Positions 1 to 7,636 of a stretch of 31,045 bases of DNA are shown here, piece after piece. The notes beneath the pieces were generated by a model. That model did not search any database and was not told the origin of the DNA. It saw only the letters and a program-made list of their open reading frames with translations. Numbering within the stretch: the stretch's first letter is position 1; each line of letters opens with the position of its first letter. Origin of the DNA: Clostridium sp. CAG:571 (GTDB lineage: Bacteria; Bacillota; Clostridia; TANB77; CAG-508); the NCBI GenBank assembly GCA_000434015.1, contig HF999505.1:1-31045 (forward strand), read 5' to 3'. Position numbers and translations under genes: made by a program.

Positions 1-606
1 GAACGAGAACAATTTAAAGAAGAGCATCCAGAAATAGATGATGTACTAAAAATAATAAAAGAAATAAAAATTTCTATTGCTACACGTTATTTAAATGCAC
101 AAGCAATACAGGAATGGATAAAAAGGCAGGAGCCACAAAAATTACCATCTTCAGCATCCAAAAATGAGGAAGAAAAAAAATTATATAATGCTTGGTATAC
201 TATAAGAAGCAATTTAATAAAGCCATATATGGAAAAAACAACAGATGAAGAACGAGAACAATTTAGAGAAGAGCATCCAGAAACAGATGCCGTATTAGAA
301 ATAGTATCTGATATCGATATAAAATATGGCACAAAGAAACAAAAGGAATTAGCAGAATTAATAAAGCAAGATTTAGAAAAAAGGAGAGAATCAGATGAGG
401 CTAAAAAATTAGAAGAAGAAAATGGAGTTAATTACATAAAATATTTTACAAAGAGACAAAAGGAATTAGTAAAATTAATAAAGCAATATTTAGAAAAAAT
501 GGGAAGTTTAGATGAGGCTAGAAAATTAGAAGAACAATATGAGCAACTTGTAGCTGATACTAAAGATAAAGATAAAAAAAATGGAGTTGATTTTAATGGA
601 GAATAA
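1..606 (+). CDS. Repeat-rich hypothetical protein, C-terminal 201 residues (5' end outside window)
   Basis: The frame is open from the first base, so this is the C-terminal part of a longer protein; the internal ATG at 229 is not preceded by a ribosome site and is unlikely to be the start. The protein is charged, probably helical, and built from degenerate repeats. The block EREQFKEEHPEIDDVL at residues 1-16 recurs as EREQFREEHPETDAVL at about 83-98. A second unit, T-K-[KR]-Q-K-E-L followed by IKQ-[DY]-LEK and DEA-[KR]-KLEE, occurs twice in tandem near residues 112-140 and 152-180. No catalytic motif or membrane segment is visible. I do not recognise a function. It overlaps the next small gene by 11 bases, which suggests translational coupling. 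Confidence 0.75.
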   Translation, partial: EREQFKEEHPEIDDVLKIIKEIKISIATRYLNAQAIQEWIKRQEPQKLPSSASKNEEEKKLYNAWYTIRSNLIKPYMEKTTDEEREQFREEHPETDAVLEIVSDIDIKYGTKKQKELAELIKQDLEKRRESDEAKKLEEENGVNYIKYFTKRQKELVKLIKQYLEKMGSLDEARKLEEQYEQLVADTKDKDKKNGVDFNGE

Positions 607-952
607 ATTAATTACAACAGATGGCCTTTGGTACAAAATAAAAAATTTTTTTAAGAAGTTTTTATTTTATAAAAAAAATAAGTTAAAAATTTCAAATGAA
701 AACTCAAATAATAATTTACCAAATTCAAATTTCAAGAATTCCATAAGAGACAAATTTTCGGAAGAAAATATGAAACAAGATATGGCTAAAAAACTTTTAT
801 ATGGAGAAATAGGCGTAAGCGATTTGAATGAAAATGAAGTAGATGAGATGACAGAATATTTTAAAAATGATATAAAAAATATTGATAATGAGTTGATAAG
901 AATAAAAAAACATATATTATCTATGCAACAATCTCTAAAAAATAAATATTAA
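596..952 (+). CDS. Small hypothetical protein, lysine-rich N-terminus
   Basis: This is a 118-residue protein if it starts at ATG 596, which has GGAG nine bases upstream at 583-586; an earlier in-frame ATG at 581 has no such site. The N-terminus is basic and aromatic (KIKNFFKKFLFYKKNK), then comes a short Asn/Ser-rich linker, then an acidic helical segment with MAKKLLYGEIGVSDLNENEV followed by a probable amphipathic helix to the C-terminus. It overlaps the end of the upstream repeat protein, so the two are probably co-translated. No known family or function is recognised. A membrane-surface or nucleic-acid-associated role would be speculation. Confidence 0.7.
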   Translation: MENKLITTDGLWYKIKNFFKKFLFYKKNKLKISNENSNNNLPNSNFKNSIRDKFSEENMKQDMAKKLLYGEIGVSDLNENEVDEMTEYFKNDIKNIDNELIRIKKHILSMQQSLKNKY

Positions 953-1023
953 ATTTAAAATATAAATAATTGTAATATATTAATATTATTAATTTACTAA
1001 TAAAATAAGTATTAATATAATAT

Positions 1024-1057
1024 AAGAGCAAATATGTTTTAAAATATATTTGCTCTT
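1024..1057. terminator. Convergent hairpin terminator
   Basis: There is a perfect 12-bp inverted repeat (AAGAGCAAATAT at 1024-1035 and its complement at 1046-1057) with a 10-base loop. It lies between the small forward gene ending at 952 and the reverse gene ending at 1066. The uridine tract is weak on both sides, so efficiency is uncertain, but the position fits a bidirectional terminator. Confidence 0.65.
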
Positions 1058-1065
1058 TAAAAACT

Positions 1066-2505
1066 TTATTTAATTTTTTCAACAGTTCTATTTTCTAATA
1101 ATGAATTTATTAATCCACAGCATTCTTTACCTTCATAGCAAACTAAATCAGTCATACAAGTTGGTCCAAGCCCTTTTCCAAGTAGAGGTGCAACACTAGA
1201 AACTTGTTTTGCAAGTTCTTTTGCTATATTTCTGATTTGCCATTGAGCTTTGTTACAACAACGTAAATGTAAAATCCATTGTAGTGTACGACCATTCATA
1301 GTAGTAACAACATTTAACATTTGGCAACCTAAATAAAAATAAATTAAGTCCTCATCAGATACATTTGAATTTTTAAATTCTTCAAAAATTTTCATATTTT
1401 CTTTTTGAGCATTAATAAAAATATTTTTTAGTTCTGACTTTGCTTGTATAGTAGCAGGAATAATAAAATTATTAAAGTCCCAAAGAGGTGTAAATTCTGG
1501 AATAAGTAAAGAGTGCATTCTATGGCGTGTTAAATGAGTAAGTATTGATAATGAAATTGGAATTTGAAAAGTAAAACTAACTTGTTCAAGTTCACGTCTT
1601 TCTTCTTTATGAAGAATAATATTCATGCTTTTTGCTTTATATTCAGGATCTATTTTTTCTGATTCTTCCATTATTTGTTTTGCTTCTTGTTCTGAACATT
1701 GAAAATGATACATAATTGAACTTTTTATAATTACATCATCTGGATTTGGAGTATTACTAATTAAAACGGGCTTTGAAACAATTTTTATTTTAGGTCTATT
1801 AGCTAAACTTTCCATATAGTCAAAAGGATTATTTGAATAATTAGAATATGATTCAATGCTCTTTTCTAAATATGGAACAAATTCTTTTATTATTGAAAGT
1901 AATTTTTCGCCAAATTCTTTTAACTCGGAAATTTTACTTAAAGGACCATATAAAAATGAAGTAACCATTTTTTCAAGTTCCCTAGCATTTAGTCCCATAA
2001 TAATATTACTATGGAATGAGTATGGAAGTATAAAACGAGCATCTTCAACATCTATTCCATTATCTACTAAATCACCATATGTATTAAATAAATATTTCAT
2101 ATGAGAAATATATTTTTGTTTTAATTCTTCGTTTTTAGGATGAGTGTTTAAATCTTTGTTACGAAATTCAGGAATATAAAAACCTGCTGTCCTAAAATCT
2201 ACTTCTCTTCTAGACTTGATTGTAAAAGAAGTAAGTCTATTTCCAATAATTGTTTGCTCGATAATTGGAGTAACATCACAAATTGCAAAAACAAGATAAT
2301 CATGCTCAATAATTGATTTATGTCCCATACCAATAATTCTTTTTATTAAATTTAAGTTTTTTTCATAATTATTACAACTTTCTAATACTTCGAAAACGTT
2401 TCCAGGAAATCTAGAAAGTTTTCCTGCTGTTGCAACTTTTTGTATACGTGTTTCTAATTCATTTTTTTCATATCCACCAATTAATTCTATTTCCATTTCT
2501 TTCAT
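1066..2505 (-). CDS. Duplicated FAD-dependent thymidylate synthase (ThyX)-like protein
   Basis: The protein has 479 residues, about twice the usual ThyX length of 220-250, and shows two ThyX-like halves. The N-terminal half has GHKSIIEH at 61-68 and RLTSFTIKSRREVDF at 90-104, resembling the S-x(4)-SxR part of the ThyX signature. The C-terminal half has RHRMHS at 327-332, resembling the RHR start of the signature, and a typical ThyX tail, GRTLQWILHLR then AQWQIR, near 406-425. ThyX makes dTMP from dUMP using methylene-tetrahydrofolate, FAD and NAD(P)H. Neither half carries the complete RHRxxSxNxxSxR motif, so one composite site or a different substrate is possible. The C-terminus has a Cys cluster (450, 456, 462, 463). 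ATG 2505 has an upstream purine-rich site. No in-frame CGG is present. Confidence 0.8.
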   Translation of the reverse strand: MKEMEIELIGGYEKNELETRIQKVATAGKLSRFPGNVFEVLESCNNYEKNLNLIKRIIGMGHKSIIEHDYLVFAICDVTPIIEQTIIGNRLTSFTIKSRREVDFRTAGFYIPEFRNKDLNTHPKNEELKQKYISHMKYLFNTYGDLVDNGIDVEDARFILPYSFHSNIIMGLNARELEKMVTSFLYGPLSKISELKEFGEKLLSIIKEFVPYLEKSIESYSNYSNNPFDYMESLANRPKIKIVSKPVLISNTPNPDDVIIKSSIMYHFQCSEQEAKQIMEESEKIDPEYKAKSMNIILHKEERRELEQVSFTFQIPISLSILTHLTRHRMHSLLIPEFTPLWDFNNFIIPATIQAKSELKNIFINAQKENMKIFEEFKNSNVSDEDLIYFYLGCQMLNVVTTMNGRTLQWILHLRCCNKAQWQIRNIAKELAKQVSSVAPLLGKGLGPTCMTDLVCYEGKECCGLINSLLENRTVEKIK

Positions 2506-2669
2506 CCCTTCATATATATAATTAATAAGAATTTTATAACTAGAAATTATATATCATAAATAAAAAAATAATTCAATTATTTTATTTGTGATAGAAAAAA
2601 TAAATTTATGTTGGGATTTTAAATGGAGTGGTATAAATTATACGGAAATAAGATTACATAATATTTCCA

Positions 2670-2698
2670 TTGAATCATATAAAGATAATTTGTATAAT
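2670..2698 (+). promoter_or_regulatory. Candidate promoter for glycoamylase-like gene
   Basis: TTGAAT (2670-2675) and a perfect TATAAT (2693-2698) are separated by exactly 17 bases. Transcription would start near 2705, leaving only about 14 bases before the ATG, so the transcript would have a very short leader that barely contains the AAGGAAG ribosome site. Confidence 0.5.
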
Positions 2699-2718
2699 AA
2701 AATAAGGAAGTGAATTTT

Positions 2719-3939
2719 ATGAAAATATGCAAGTGCTATGGGAAAAAATTGCTTTTAAAAGAACTAAAAGGAAGTTATAATTTTTTTTTAAAGGAAGCAA
2801 ATTTAAAAAAATCAAGTAAAGGCTATGGTTTAATACGAGATAAAACGAAATTTGCAGATAATGTTTCAAGTATAGCATCGGTTGGATATGGATTTGCTGC
2901 ATTAATTATAGGTGTAGAACATAAGTGGATTAGTTATAAAAAAGCATATAATAGAGTAAATAAAACATTAGATACATTTTTAGAAAATGTTGAAGGAAAA
3001 AATGGATTTTTTTATCATTTTATAGATATAAATACGGGAAAAAGAGTTTGGAATTGTGAAATTTCTATTATTGATACAGGGATTTTTATTTGTGGAGCAA
3101 TAACTGCTGGAGAATATTTTGGTGGAGAAATTAAAGAAAAAGTAGAAATGCTATATAAAAAAATTAATTGGAGATGGTATACTAATTCAAGTACAAATCA
3201 ATTTTATATGGGATATTCAAATGAAAAAGGCTTTTGGGGAGCTTGGGATATGTATGCAGAACAATTAATGTTATATGTTTTGGGAGTTTCGTCTCCGACT
3301 TTTTCTATAAGTGTAGAAATGTATGATTGTTTTGAAAAACTAAAAAAAGATTATAAAGATATAAAAAATATAATTTACACATATGGAGGAACTTTATTTA
3401 CATATCAATTTTCACATTGTTGGATAGATTTTAGAAATAAAATGGATCAAAATGGTATAGATTGGTTTGAAAATTCTATTAAAGCTACTAAAGCAAATAA
3501 AAAGTTTTGTATAGATAACGAATATAAATTTAAAACATTTAATGAAAATTCATGGGGAGTAACTGCTTGTATAGGACCAAAAGGATATTCTGGTGAATAT
3601 GGAGCAAGACCTTGTGATAATAGAAAAAAACTAAAAAATGATGGTACAATTCCTCCCTGTGGAGCAATAGGTTCAATTAATTTTACTCCTGAAGATTCTA
3701 TAAAAGCGATGGAATATTATTATAACAAATTTCCTAGTTTGTGGTGCAAGTATGGATTTAAAGATGCATATAATTTAGACGAAAAAAATAAATGGTATTC
3801 AGCAGAATGCATAGGAATAGATAAGGGGATATCAATGGTAATGATTGAAAATTATTTGTCAGGACTAATCTGGAAAAATTTTATGAAAAATAAATATGTA
3901 AAAAAAGGCTTAATGTTATTACAAATAAAAGAAAAATAG
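2719..3939 (+). CDS. Glycoamylase-like family protein (PF10091 type)
   Basis: This 406-residue protein follows the conserved pattern of the glycoamylase-like domain seen alone and at the end of cyclic beta-glucan synthases. In order it shows GLIRDK, IASVGYGFAALIIGVEH, the aromatic GFFYHF, ISIIDTGIF, KGFWGAWDMYAEQLMLYVLG, FTYQFSHCWIDFR, ENSIKATKANKKFC, NSWGVTACIGPKGY, a glycine/proline segment before AIGSINFTPEDSI, and IGIDKGISMVMIENYLSGLIW at the end. The fold is an alpha/alpha toroid expected to act on glucans, but substrates of stand-alone members are poorly known. No signal peptide is evident, so it is probably cytoplasmic. ATG 2719 is chosen over GTG 2710 because AAGGAAG ends eight bases upstream of it. 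It appears monocistronic. Confidence 0.85.
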   Translation: MKICKCYGKKLLLKELKGSYNFFLKEANLKKSSKGYGLIRDKTKFADNVSSIASVGYGFAALIIGVEHKWISYKKAYNRVNKTLDTFLENVEGKNGFFYHFIDINTGKRVWNCEISIIDTGIFICGAITAGEYFGGEIKEKVEMLYKKINWRWYTNSSTNQFYMGYSNEKGFWGAWDMYAEQLMLYVLGVSSPTFSISVEMYDCFEKLKKDYKDIKNIIYTYGGTLFTYQFSHCWIDFRNKMDQNGIDWFENSIKATKANKKFCIDNEYKFKTFNENSWGVTACIGPKGYSGEYGARPCDNRKKLKNDGTIPPCGAIGSINFTPEDSIKAMEYYYNKFPSLWCKYGFKDAYNLDEKNKWYSAECIGIDKGISMVMIENYLSGLIWKNFMKNKYVKKGLMLLQIKEK

Positions 3940-3988
3940 ATGTATAAAAAGGTTCTGGGGAAAGGCAAAAAAATGACTAAAATATATG

Positions 3989-4017
3989 TTGACATATTAG
4001 AAAAATCATGGTAAAAT
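3989..4017 (+). promoter_or_regulatory. Strong sigma-A-type promoter for the rpmG-secE-nusG operon
   Basis: A consensus TTGACA (3989-3994), a 17-base spacer and TAAAAT (4012-4017) lie upstream of rpmG. The start site would be near 4024, so the transcript would begin inside the palindrome at 4020-4051. Confidence 0.8.
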
Positions 4018-4019
4018 AC

Positions 4020-4051
4020 TATAGCGTATGTAAATAATTGCATACGCTATA
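4020..4051. repeat. 11-bp palindrome at the transcription start of the rpmG operon
   Basis: TATAGCGTATG at 4020-4030 is perfectly complementary to 4041-4051 with a 10-base loop. It begins three bases after the -10 box and spans the expected start site. It could be an operator for a dimeric regulator or, if transcription starts at its left edge, a protective 5' hairpin. No uridine tract follows, so it is not a terminator. Confidence 0.6.
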
Positions 4052-4089
4052 AAACATAAAACAAGCAAATGGCTGGAGGTGTATTGAAG

Positions 4090-4254
4090 ATGGCTGCAAA
4101 AGGAGCAAGAGAACCAATTACATTAGCATGTACAGAATGTAATAGAAGAACATATATGACAGAAAAAAATAAAAAGAACAATACAGACAGATTAGAGGTT
4201 GTTAAGTATTGTAAATTCTGCAAAAAACGTACTACACATAAGGAAACAAAATAG
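4090..4254 (+). CDS. rpmG: 50S ribosomal protein L33
   Basis: This 54-residue protein, MAAKGAREPITLAC onwards, has the L33 pattern with two zinc-binding pairs, CTEC and CKFC, so it is the zinc-containing form. L33 sits near the tRNA exit site of the large subunit. ATG 4090 is chosen because GGAGG ends ten bases upstream (4075-4079). It is the first gene of the operon and is followed 21 bases later by secE. Confidence 0.95.
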   Translation: MAAKGAREPITLACTECNRRTYMTEKNKKNNTDRLEVVKYCKFCKKRTTHKETK

Positions 4255-4275
4255 CCCTTTTAAGGAGGAAACAAA

Positions 4276-4683
4276 ATGGCTAAAGAAGAAAATAAAAAAG
4301 TAAAAAAAGAAAATAAAAATGGTTTTAAAAATTTTAAAGCAGAGTTAAAGAAAGTTATTTGGCCAACACCAAAGCAACTTGCTAATAATACTATAGCTGT
4401 AATAACTATAGTACTAATTACAGCTGCAATTGTATTTGTATTAGATATTGCATTTGAGGCTCTTAATAAATATGGAATTGATAAAGTAAGAGACGCTGTA
4501 ACTTCTAAAGAAAATACAAGTATTGTTAATACTGTTGATGAAAATACTAATAGTGTAGAAAATACTACTTCAGAAGAACAAAAACAAGAAACAACTGAAA
4601 ACACAGCTGAACAAAATACTCAACAAGAAAACACAACTACAGAAGGAGAAAATAGTTCAGGAGCAAACGAAGTAATAGAATAA
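4276..4683 (+). CDS. secE: Preprotein translocase subunit SecE with an acidic C-terminal extension
   Basis: Residues 1-65 are a typical short Gram-positive SecE: a basic start, the signature FKAELKKVIWPTPKQL, and one membrane helix at about 39-61. SecE clamps SecY in the protein-export channel. Most Firmicute SecE proteins end soon after the membrane helix, at about 60-75 residues. This one has about 65 further residues of low-complexity, acidic, Asn/Thr/Glu/Gln-rich sequence (repeated ENT, TTE and QQENTT-like units). From the usual SecE topology this tail would lie outside the cytoplasmic membrane. It starts with AAGGAGG upstream and precedes nusG, the standard order. Confidence 0.92.
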   Translation: MAKEENKKVKKENKNGFKNFKAELKKVIWPTPKQLANNTIAVITIVLITAAIVFVLDIAFEALNKYGIDKVRDAVTSKENTSIVNTVDENTNSVENTTSEEQKQETTENTAEQNTQQENTTTEGENSSGANEVIE

Positions 4684-4703
4684 TAAAAGGAGGCTAACTT
4701 AAG

Positions 4704-5238
4704 GTGTCTCGGAGAAAATAGTGAATTAGTGCCAAAATGGTATGTTGTTCATACTTATTCTGGTTATGAAAATAAAGTAAAAACAGACTTGGAAAAAACA
4801 GTAAAAAACAGAGAGTTAGAAGATTATTTCTTTGAAATAGTTGTACCAATGGAAGAACAAATAGAAATTAAAGATGGTAAGAAAAAAACCAACTTAAAGA
4901 AAGTATTTCCAGGTTATGTTCTAGTTAAGATGATCGTAACAGAACAAACTTGGTATATTGTAAGAAATACAAGGGGAGTTACAGGATTTGTAGGTTCAGG
5001 AACTGATCCGATTCCACTTACTGATGAAGAAATCAGAAGTATGGGATTTGAAACTCCAGAAGTAAATGTAGATTACAATATAAATGATTCTGTTAAAGTT
5101 ATGGATGGACCATTAAAAGACTTTATTGGAACAGTACAAGAAATAAACAAAGAAAAACATAAAGTAAAAGTTTTAGTATCTATGTTTGGAAGAGAAACTC
5201 CTGTTGAACTAGAGTTTTCACAGGTACAAAAAATTTAA
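4704..5238 (+). CDS. nusG: Transcription termination/antitermination factor NusG, +1 recoding at codon 3
   Basis: NusG binds RNA polymerase and Rho and links transcription to translation. The NGN domain begins KWYVVHTYSGYENKVK, with KKVFPGYVLVKM and TRGVTGFVG following, and the C-terminal KOW domain contains VMDGPLKDFIGTVQEI. The usual reading would start at GTG 4729, but that codon has no well-placed ribosome site. AGGAGG (4688-4693) sits ten bases before GTG 4704. From there the frame reads Val-Ser and then meets CGG-A. Skipping C4710 gives V-S-G-ENSELVPKWYVV, a 177-residue protein with a normal clostridial NusG N-terminus. Read without the shift, the zero frame stops at TAG 4719. The start choice is inference from ribosome-site spacing and from the same CGGA signal elsewhere. 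Confidence 0.85.
4710..4713 (+). other. Recoding site CGGA in nusG (codon 3)
   Basis: The zero-frame codon is CGG after TCT. Reading CGGA as one glycine joins GTG 4704 to the NusG frame. This site depends on accepting the upstream start, so it is the least independent of the eleven. Confidence 0.75.
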
Positions 5239-5253
5239 TGTTTAGATAAGTAC

Positions 5254-5272
5254 ATATGCTTTTATAGCATAT
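5254..5272 (+). promoter_or_regulatory. Small hairpin between nusG and rplK
   Basis: A perfect 7-bp stem (ATATGCT / AGCATAT) with a 5-base loop is followed by a T-rich stretch. It may be a weak attenuator or processing site that separates nusG from the L11-L1 genes. Confidence 0.4.
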
Positions 5273-5322
5273 TTCTTATAAATTATTTTTGTTAATATTC
5301 ATACTTAAAGGAGGTGCAAGAG

Positions 5323-5751
5323 ATGGCAGAAAAAGAAATTAGCAATATTATAAAATTACAAATACCTGCAGGTAAAGCTACACCAGCTCCACCAGTAGGA
5401 CCAGCATTAGGATCAAGTGGTGTTAATATTATGCAGTTTGTTAAAGAATTTAATGATAGAACTGCAAATCAACCAGGAATGATAATTCCAGTTGTTATTA
5501 CAGTTTATAAAGATAAATCATTTGAATTTATAACAAAAGTACCACCAGTAGCTGTATTAATTAAAAAATCAGCTAAAATTGAAAAAGGTTCAGGAAAACC
5601 TAACAAAGATAAAGTTGCTACAATAACAAAAGCACAAGTAGAAGAGATTGCAAAGCAAAAAATGCCAGACTTAAATGCTGCTTCATTAGAAGCTGCAATG
5701 AGCATGGTTGCAGGAACAGCTCGTTCTATGGGTGTTGTAGTAGCAGACTAA
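5323..5751 (+). CDS. rplK: 50S ribosomal protein L11
   Basis: The 142-residue protein has the N-terminal L11 signature LQIPAGKATPAPPVGPALG, then NIMQFVKEFN, and the C-terminal RNA-binding domain ending GTARSMGVVV. L11 binds the GTPase-associated region of 23S rRNA. ATG 5323 is used, with AAAGGAGGT eight bases upstream; GTG 5314 overlaps the ribosome site and is rejected. Here arginine is encoded by CGT as well as AGA (GCT CGT TCT near 5719), showing that the CGN family is not absent. Confidence 0.97.
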   Translation: MAEKEISNIIKLQIPAGKATPAPPVGPALGSSGVNIMQFVKEFNDRTANQPGMIIPVVITVYKDKSFEFITKVPPVAVLIKKSAKIEKGSGKPNKDKVATITKAQVEEIAKQKMPDLNAASLEAAMSMVAGTARSMGVVVAD

Positions 5752-5810
5752 TAAGAATTTAAAATGGGAGGATAGATTATTATCCGTTATTACCAAAGGA
5801 GGATTAAAAA

Positions 5811-6494
5811 ATGAGTAAAGGAAAAAGATATCTAGAGTGTGAAAAACTTGTAGATAAGTCAAAAGTTTATAGTGCAAAAGAAGCATTAGAAACAATCGAA
5901 AAAATGCCTAAAGCAAAATTCGACGAAACAGTTGAATTACATGTTAAATTAGGTGTGGATTCAAAACATGCTGACCAACAAGTTAGAGGAACAACTGTAC
6001 TTCCAAATGGTACAGGAAAAACTTTAAAAGTTTTAGTTTTTGCTAAAGGACCTAAAGCTGAAGAAGCTACTAAAGCAGGAGCTGACTTTGTTGGAGCAGA
6101 AGAGTTAATACCAAAAATAGAAAAAGAAAATTGGTTTGATTATGATGTTATAGTTGCAACTCCTGATATGATGGGTGTTGTAGGTAGATTAGGTAAAGTA
6201 TTAGGACCTAAAGGATTAATGCCAAACCCAAAATCAGGAACAGTAACAATGGACGTTACTAAAGCTATACAAGAAATTAAATCAGGAAAAGTAGAATACA
6301 GATTAGATAAAACTAATATTATTCACTTAGGTTTTGGAAAAGTTTCTTTTGGTACAGACAAGTTATTAGAAAACTATGAAACTATCATTGGAGCTATTAT
6401 AAAAGCAAAACCAGCAGCAGCTAAAGGACAATACATAAGAAGTGTTGCAATATCAACAACAATGGGACCAAGTATGTATATTGACCAAAAATAA
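5811..6494 (+). CDS. rplA: 50S ribosomal protein L1
   Basis: The protein has 227 residues, the usual L1 length, with KFDETVELHVKLGVDSKHAD, the conserved GPKGLMPNPKSGTVT near residue 140, and a C-terminal half ending IRSVAISTTMGPSMYID. L1 forms the mobile L1 stalk at the E site and commonly represses its own operon by binding mRNA. AAAGGAGG precedes the ATG. A small GGATA/TATCC hairpin (5770-5785) lies in the 60-base gap after rplK and could be part of an L1 regulatory site, although this is only a suggestion. Confidence 0.97.
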   Translation: MSKGKRYLECEKLVDKSKVYSAKEALETIEKMPKAKFDETVELHVKLGVDSKHADQQVRGTTVLPNGTGKTLKVLVFAKGPKAEEATKAGADFVGAEELIPKIEKENWFDYDVIVATPDMMGVVGRLGKVLGPKGLMPNPKSGTVTMDVTKAIQEIKSGKVEYRLDKTNIIHLGFGKVSFGTDKLLENYETIIGAIIKAKPAAAKGQYIRSVAISTTMGPSMYIDQK

Positions 6495-6506
6495 TTTATA
6501 ATATAT

Positions 6507-6615
6507 AGCCAAAGAAAGTAGGCAATAAAATAAGTCCTACCGAGGCATATTTTTAGAACGGTTTAAACCAATCTTTATATATGTCTCGAAAGATGACTAT
6601 AATAGATTGGTTTAT
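6507..6615 (+). ncRNA. Ribosomal protein L10 leader with attenuator
   Basis: The 156-base gap upstream of rplJ has the hallmarks of the Firmicute L10 leader: the paired GTAGG (6518-6522) and CCTAC (6536-6540) arms, the CTACCGAGGCA segment, and a terminator-like stem AAACCAATCT (6565-6574) with AGATTGGTTT (6604-6613) followed by a T-rich tract. L10, alone or bound to L12, binds this leader to repress its own synthesis. Confidence 0.85.
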
Positions 6616-6650
6616 TATTTTGCATAAATTTTAGGAGGTGAATAAATAAA

Positions 6651-7151
6651 ATGGCAAGTGAAGTTATATTAAAACAAAAAGAAGAAGAAGTAAAGAAATT
6701 AGCTGAGCAAATTAAAAGTGCAAAAGTTGTTCTTTTAACAGATTACAGAGGAATAAATGTTACAGATGTAACAAAATTAAGAACAGATTTAAGAAATGCA
6801 AAAGCAGAATATAAAGTTATAAAAAATAACATTATTAAAAGAGCTTTAGATGCAAACGGTGAATCTGCATTAGATAGTTTATTAGAAGGACCTACAGCTT
6901 TAGTTATGAGCGAAGAAGATTATTTAGAGCCATTAAAAGTTATATATGGTTTTTCTAAGGAAAACGATTTTTATAAAATTAAAGGTGGAATTATTGAAGG
7001 TAAAGTAGTATCAGTAGAAGAATTAATTACTTTAGCAAAACTTCCATCAAGACAAGAATTACTTGGAATGCTTGCTGGTGCGTTACTTGGAAATATTTCC
7101 AAAGTTGCAGTTGCACTTGATCAAGTAAGAATTCAAAAAGAAAACGCTTAA
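6651..7151 (+). CDS. rplJ: 50S ribosomal protein L10
   Basis: At 166 residues this is the normal length. The N-terminal globular part contains AKVVLLTDYRGINVTDVTKLR and YKVIKNNIIKRAL, with LEGPTALV in the middle, and the C-terminal helix, which anchors L7/L12 dimers, ends VALDQVRIQKENA. L10 is the base of the stalk that recruits translation GTPases. AGGAGGTG lies upstream, directly after the L10 leader. Confidence 0.97.
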   Translation: MASEVILKQKEEEVKKLAEQIKSAKVVLLTDYRGINVTDVTKLRTDLRNAKAEYKVIKNNIIKRALDANGESALDSLLEGPTALVMSEEDYLEPLKVIYGFSKENDFYKIKGGIIEGKVVSVEELITLAKLPSRQELLGMLAGALLGNISKVAVALDQVRIQKENA

Positions 7152-7207
7152 ATATAAAATAAAGAGTAGTGAACTTAAATCACAATTAAAATTAGGAGGA
7201 TATAAAA

Positions 7208-7570
7208 ATGATAGAAGAATTATTAGAAAAAATTGATAGTTTAACAGTAGCTGAATTAGCTGAATTAGTAAAAGCTATAGAAGAAAAATATGGAGTATCT
7301 GCAGTAGCAGCTGCAGCACCAGCAGCAGCTGGAGCAGTAGCAGGAGCTGCTGAAGAAAAAACTTCATTCAATGTTGTATTAAAAGAAGCAGGAGCTAACA
7401 AAATCCAAGTTATAAAAGTTGTTAGAGATGCTACAGGATTAGGATTAAAAGAAGCTAAAGAATTAGTTGATGGAGCTCCTAAAACAATCAAAGAAGGAGT
7501 AAACAAAGACGAAGCTGAAGAATTAAAAGCTAAATTTATCGAAGTTGGAGCTGTTGTTGAATTACAATAA
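7208..7570 (+). CDS. rplL: 50S ribosomal protein L7/L12
   Basis: This 120-residue protein has the expected three parts: an N-terminal dimerisation helix (LTVAELAELVKAIEEKYGV), an Ala/Gly-rich hinge around 37-50, and the C-terminal domain with KIQVIKVVRDATGLGLKEAK. Several copies bind L10 and stimulate GTP hydrolysis by elongation factors. It is the last gene of the operon, and a strong terminator follows. rpoB, which commonly comes next in Firmicutes, is not here. Confidence 0.98.
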   Translation: MIEELLEKIDSLTVAELAELVKAIEEKYGVSAVAAAAPAAAGAVAGAAEEKTSFNVVLKEAGANKIQVIKVVRDATGLGLKEAKELVDGAPKTIKEGVNKDEAEELKAKFIEVGAVVELQ

Positions 7571-7588
7571 TTTTAACTTGTAGATTAT

Positions 7589-7636
7589 AAAAAATAAAGA
7601 TAGAAATTGCAAATTATTTCTATCTTTATTTTTTTT
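7589..7636 (+). terminator. Strong intrinsic terminator after rplL
   Basis: A perfect 16-bp core stem (7592-7607 with 7616-7631), extendable by A-T pairs, has an 8-base loop and runs into an uninterrupted T tract. It ends the ribosomal-protein operon. Confidence 0.9.

Noticed and set aside
4729..4731. GTG 4729 as the nusG start
   Set aside because: It has no ribosome site at normal spacing (the nearest GGAG is 14 bases away), whereas GTG 4704 has a perfect AGGAGG; kept as a fallback.
7192..7506. Reverse-strand open frame opposite rplL
   Set aside because: It is a mirror of the alanine-rich L7/L12 gene with no ribosome site or recognisable family.
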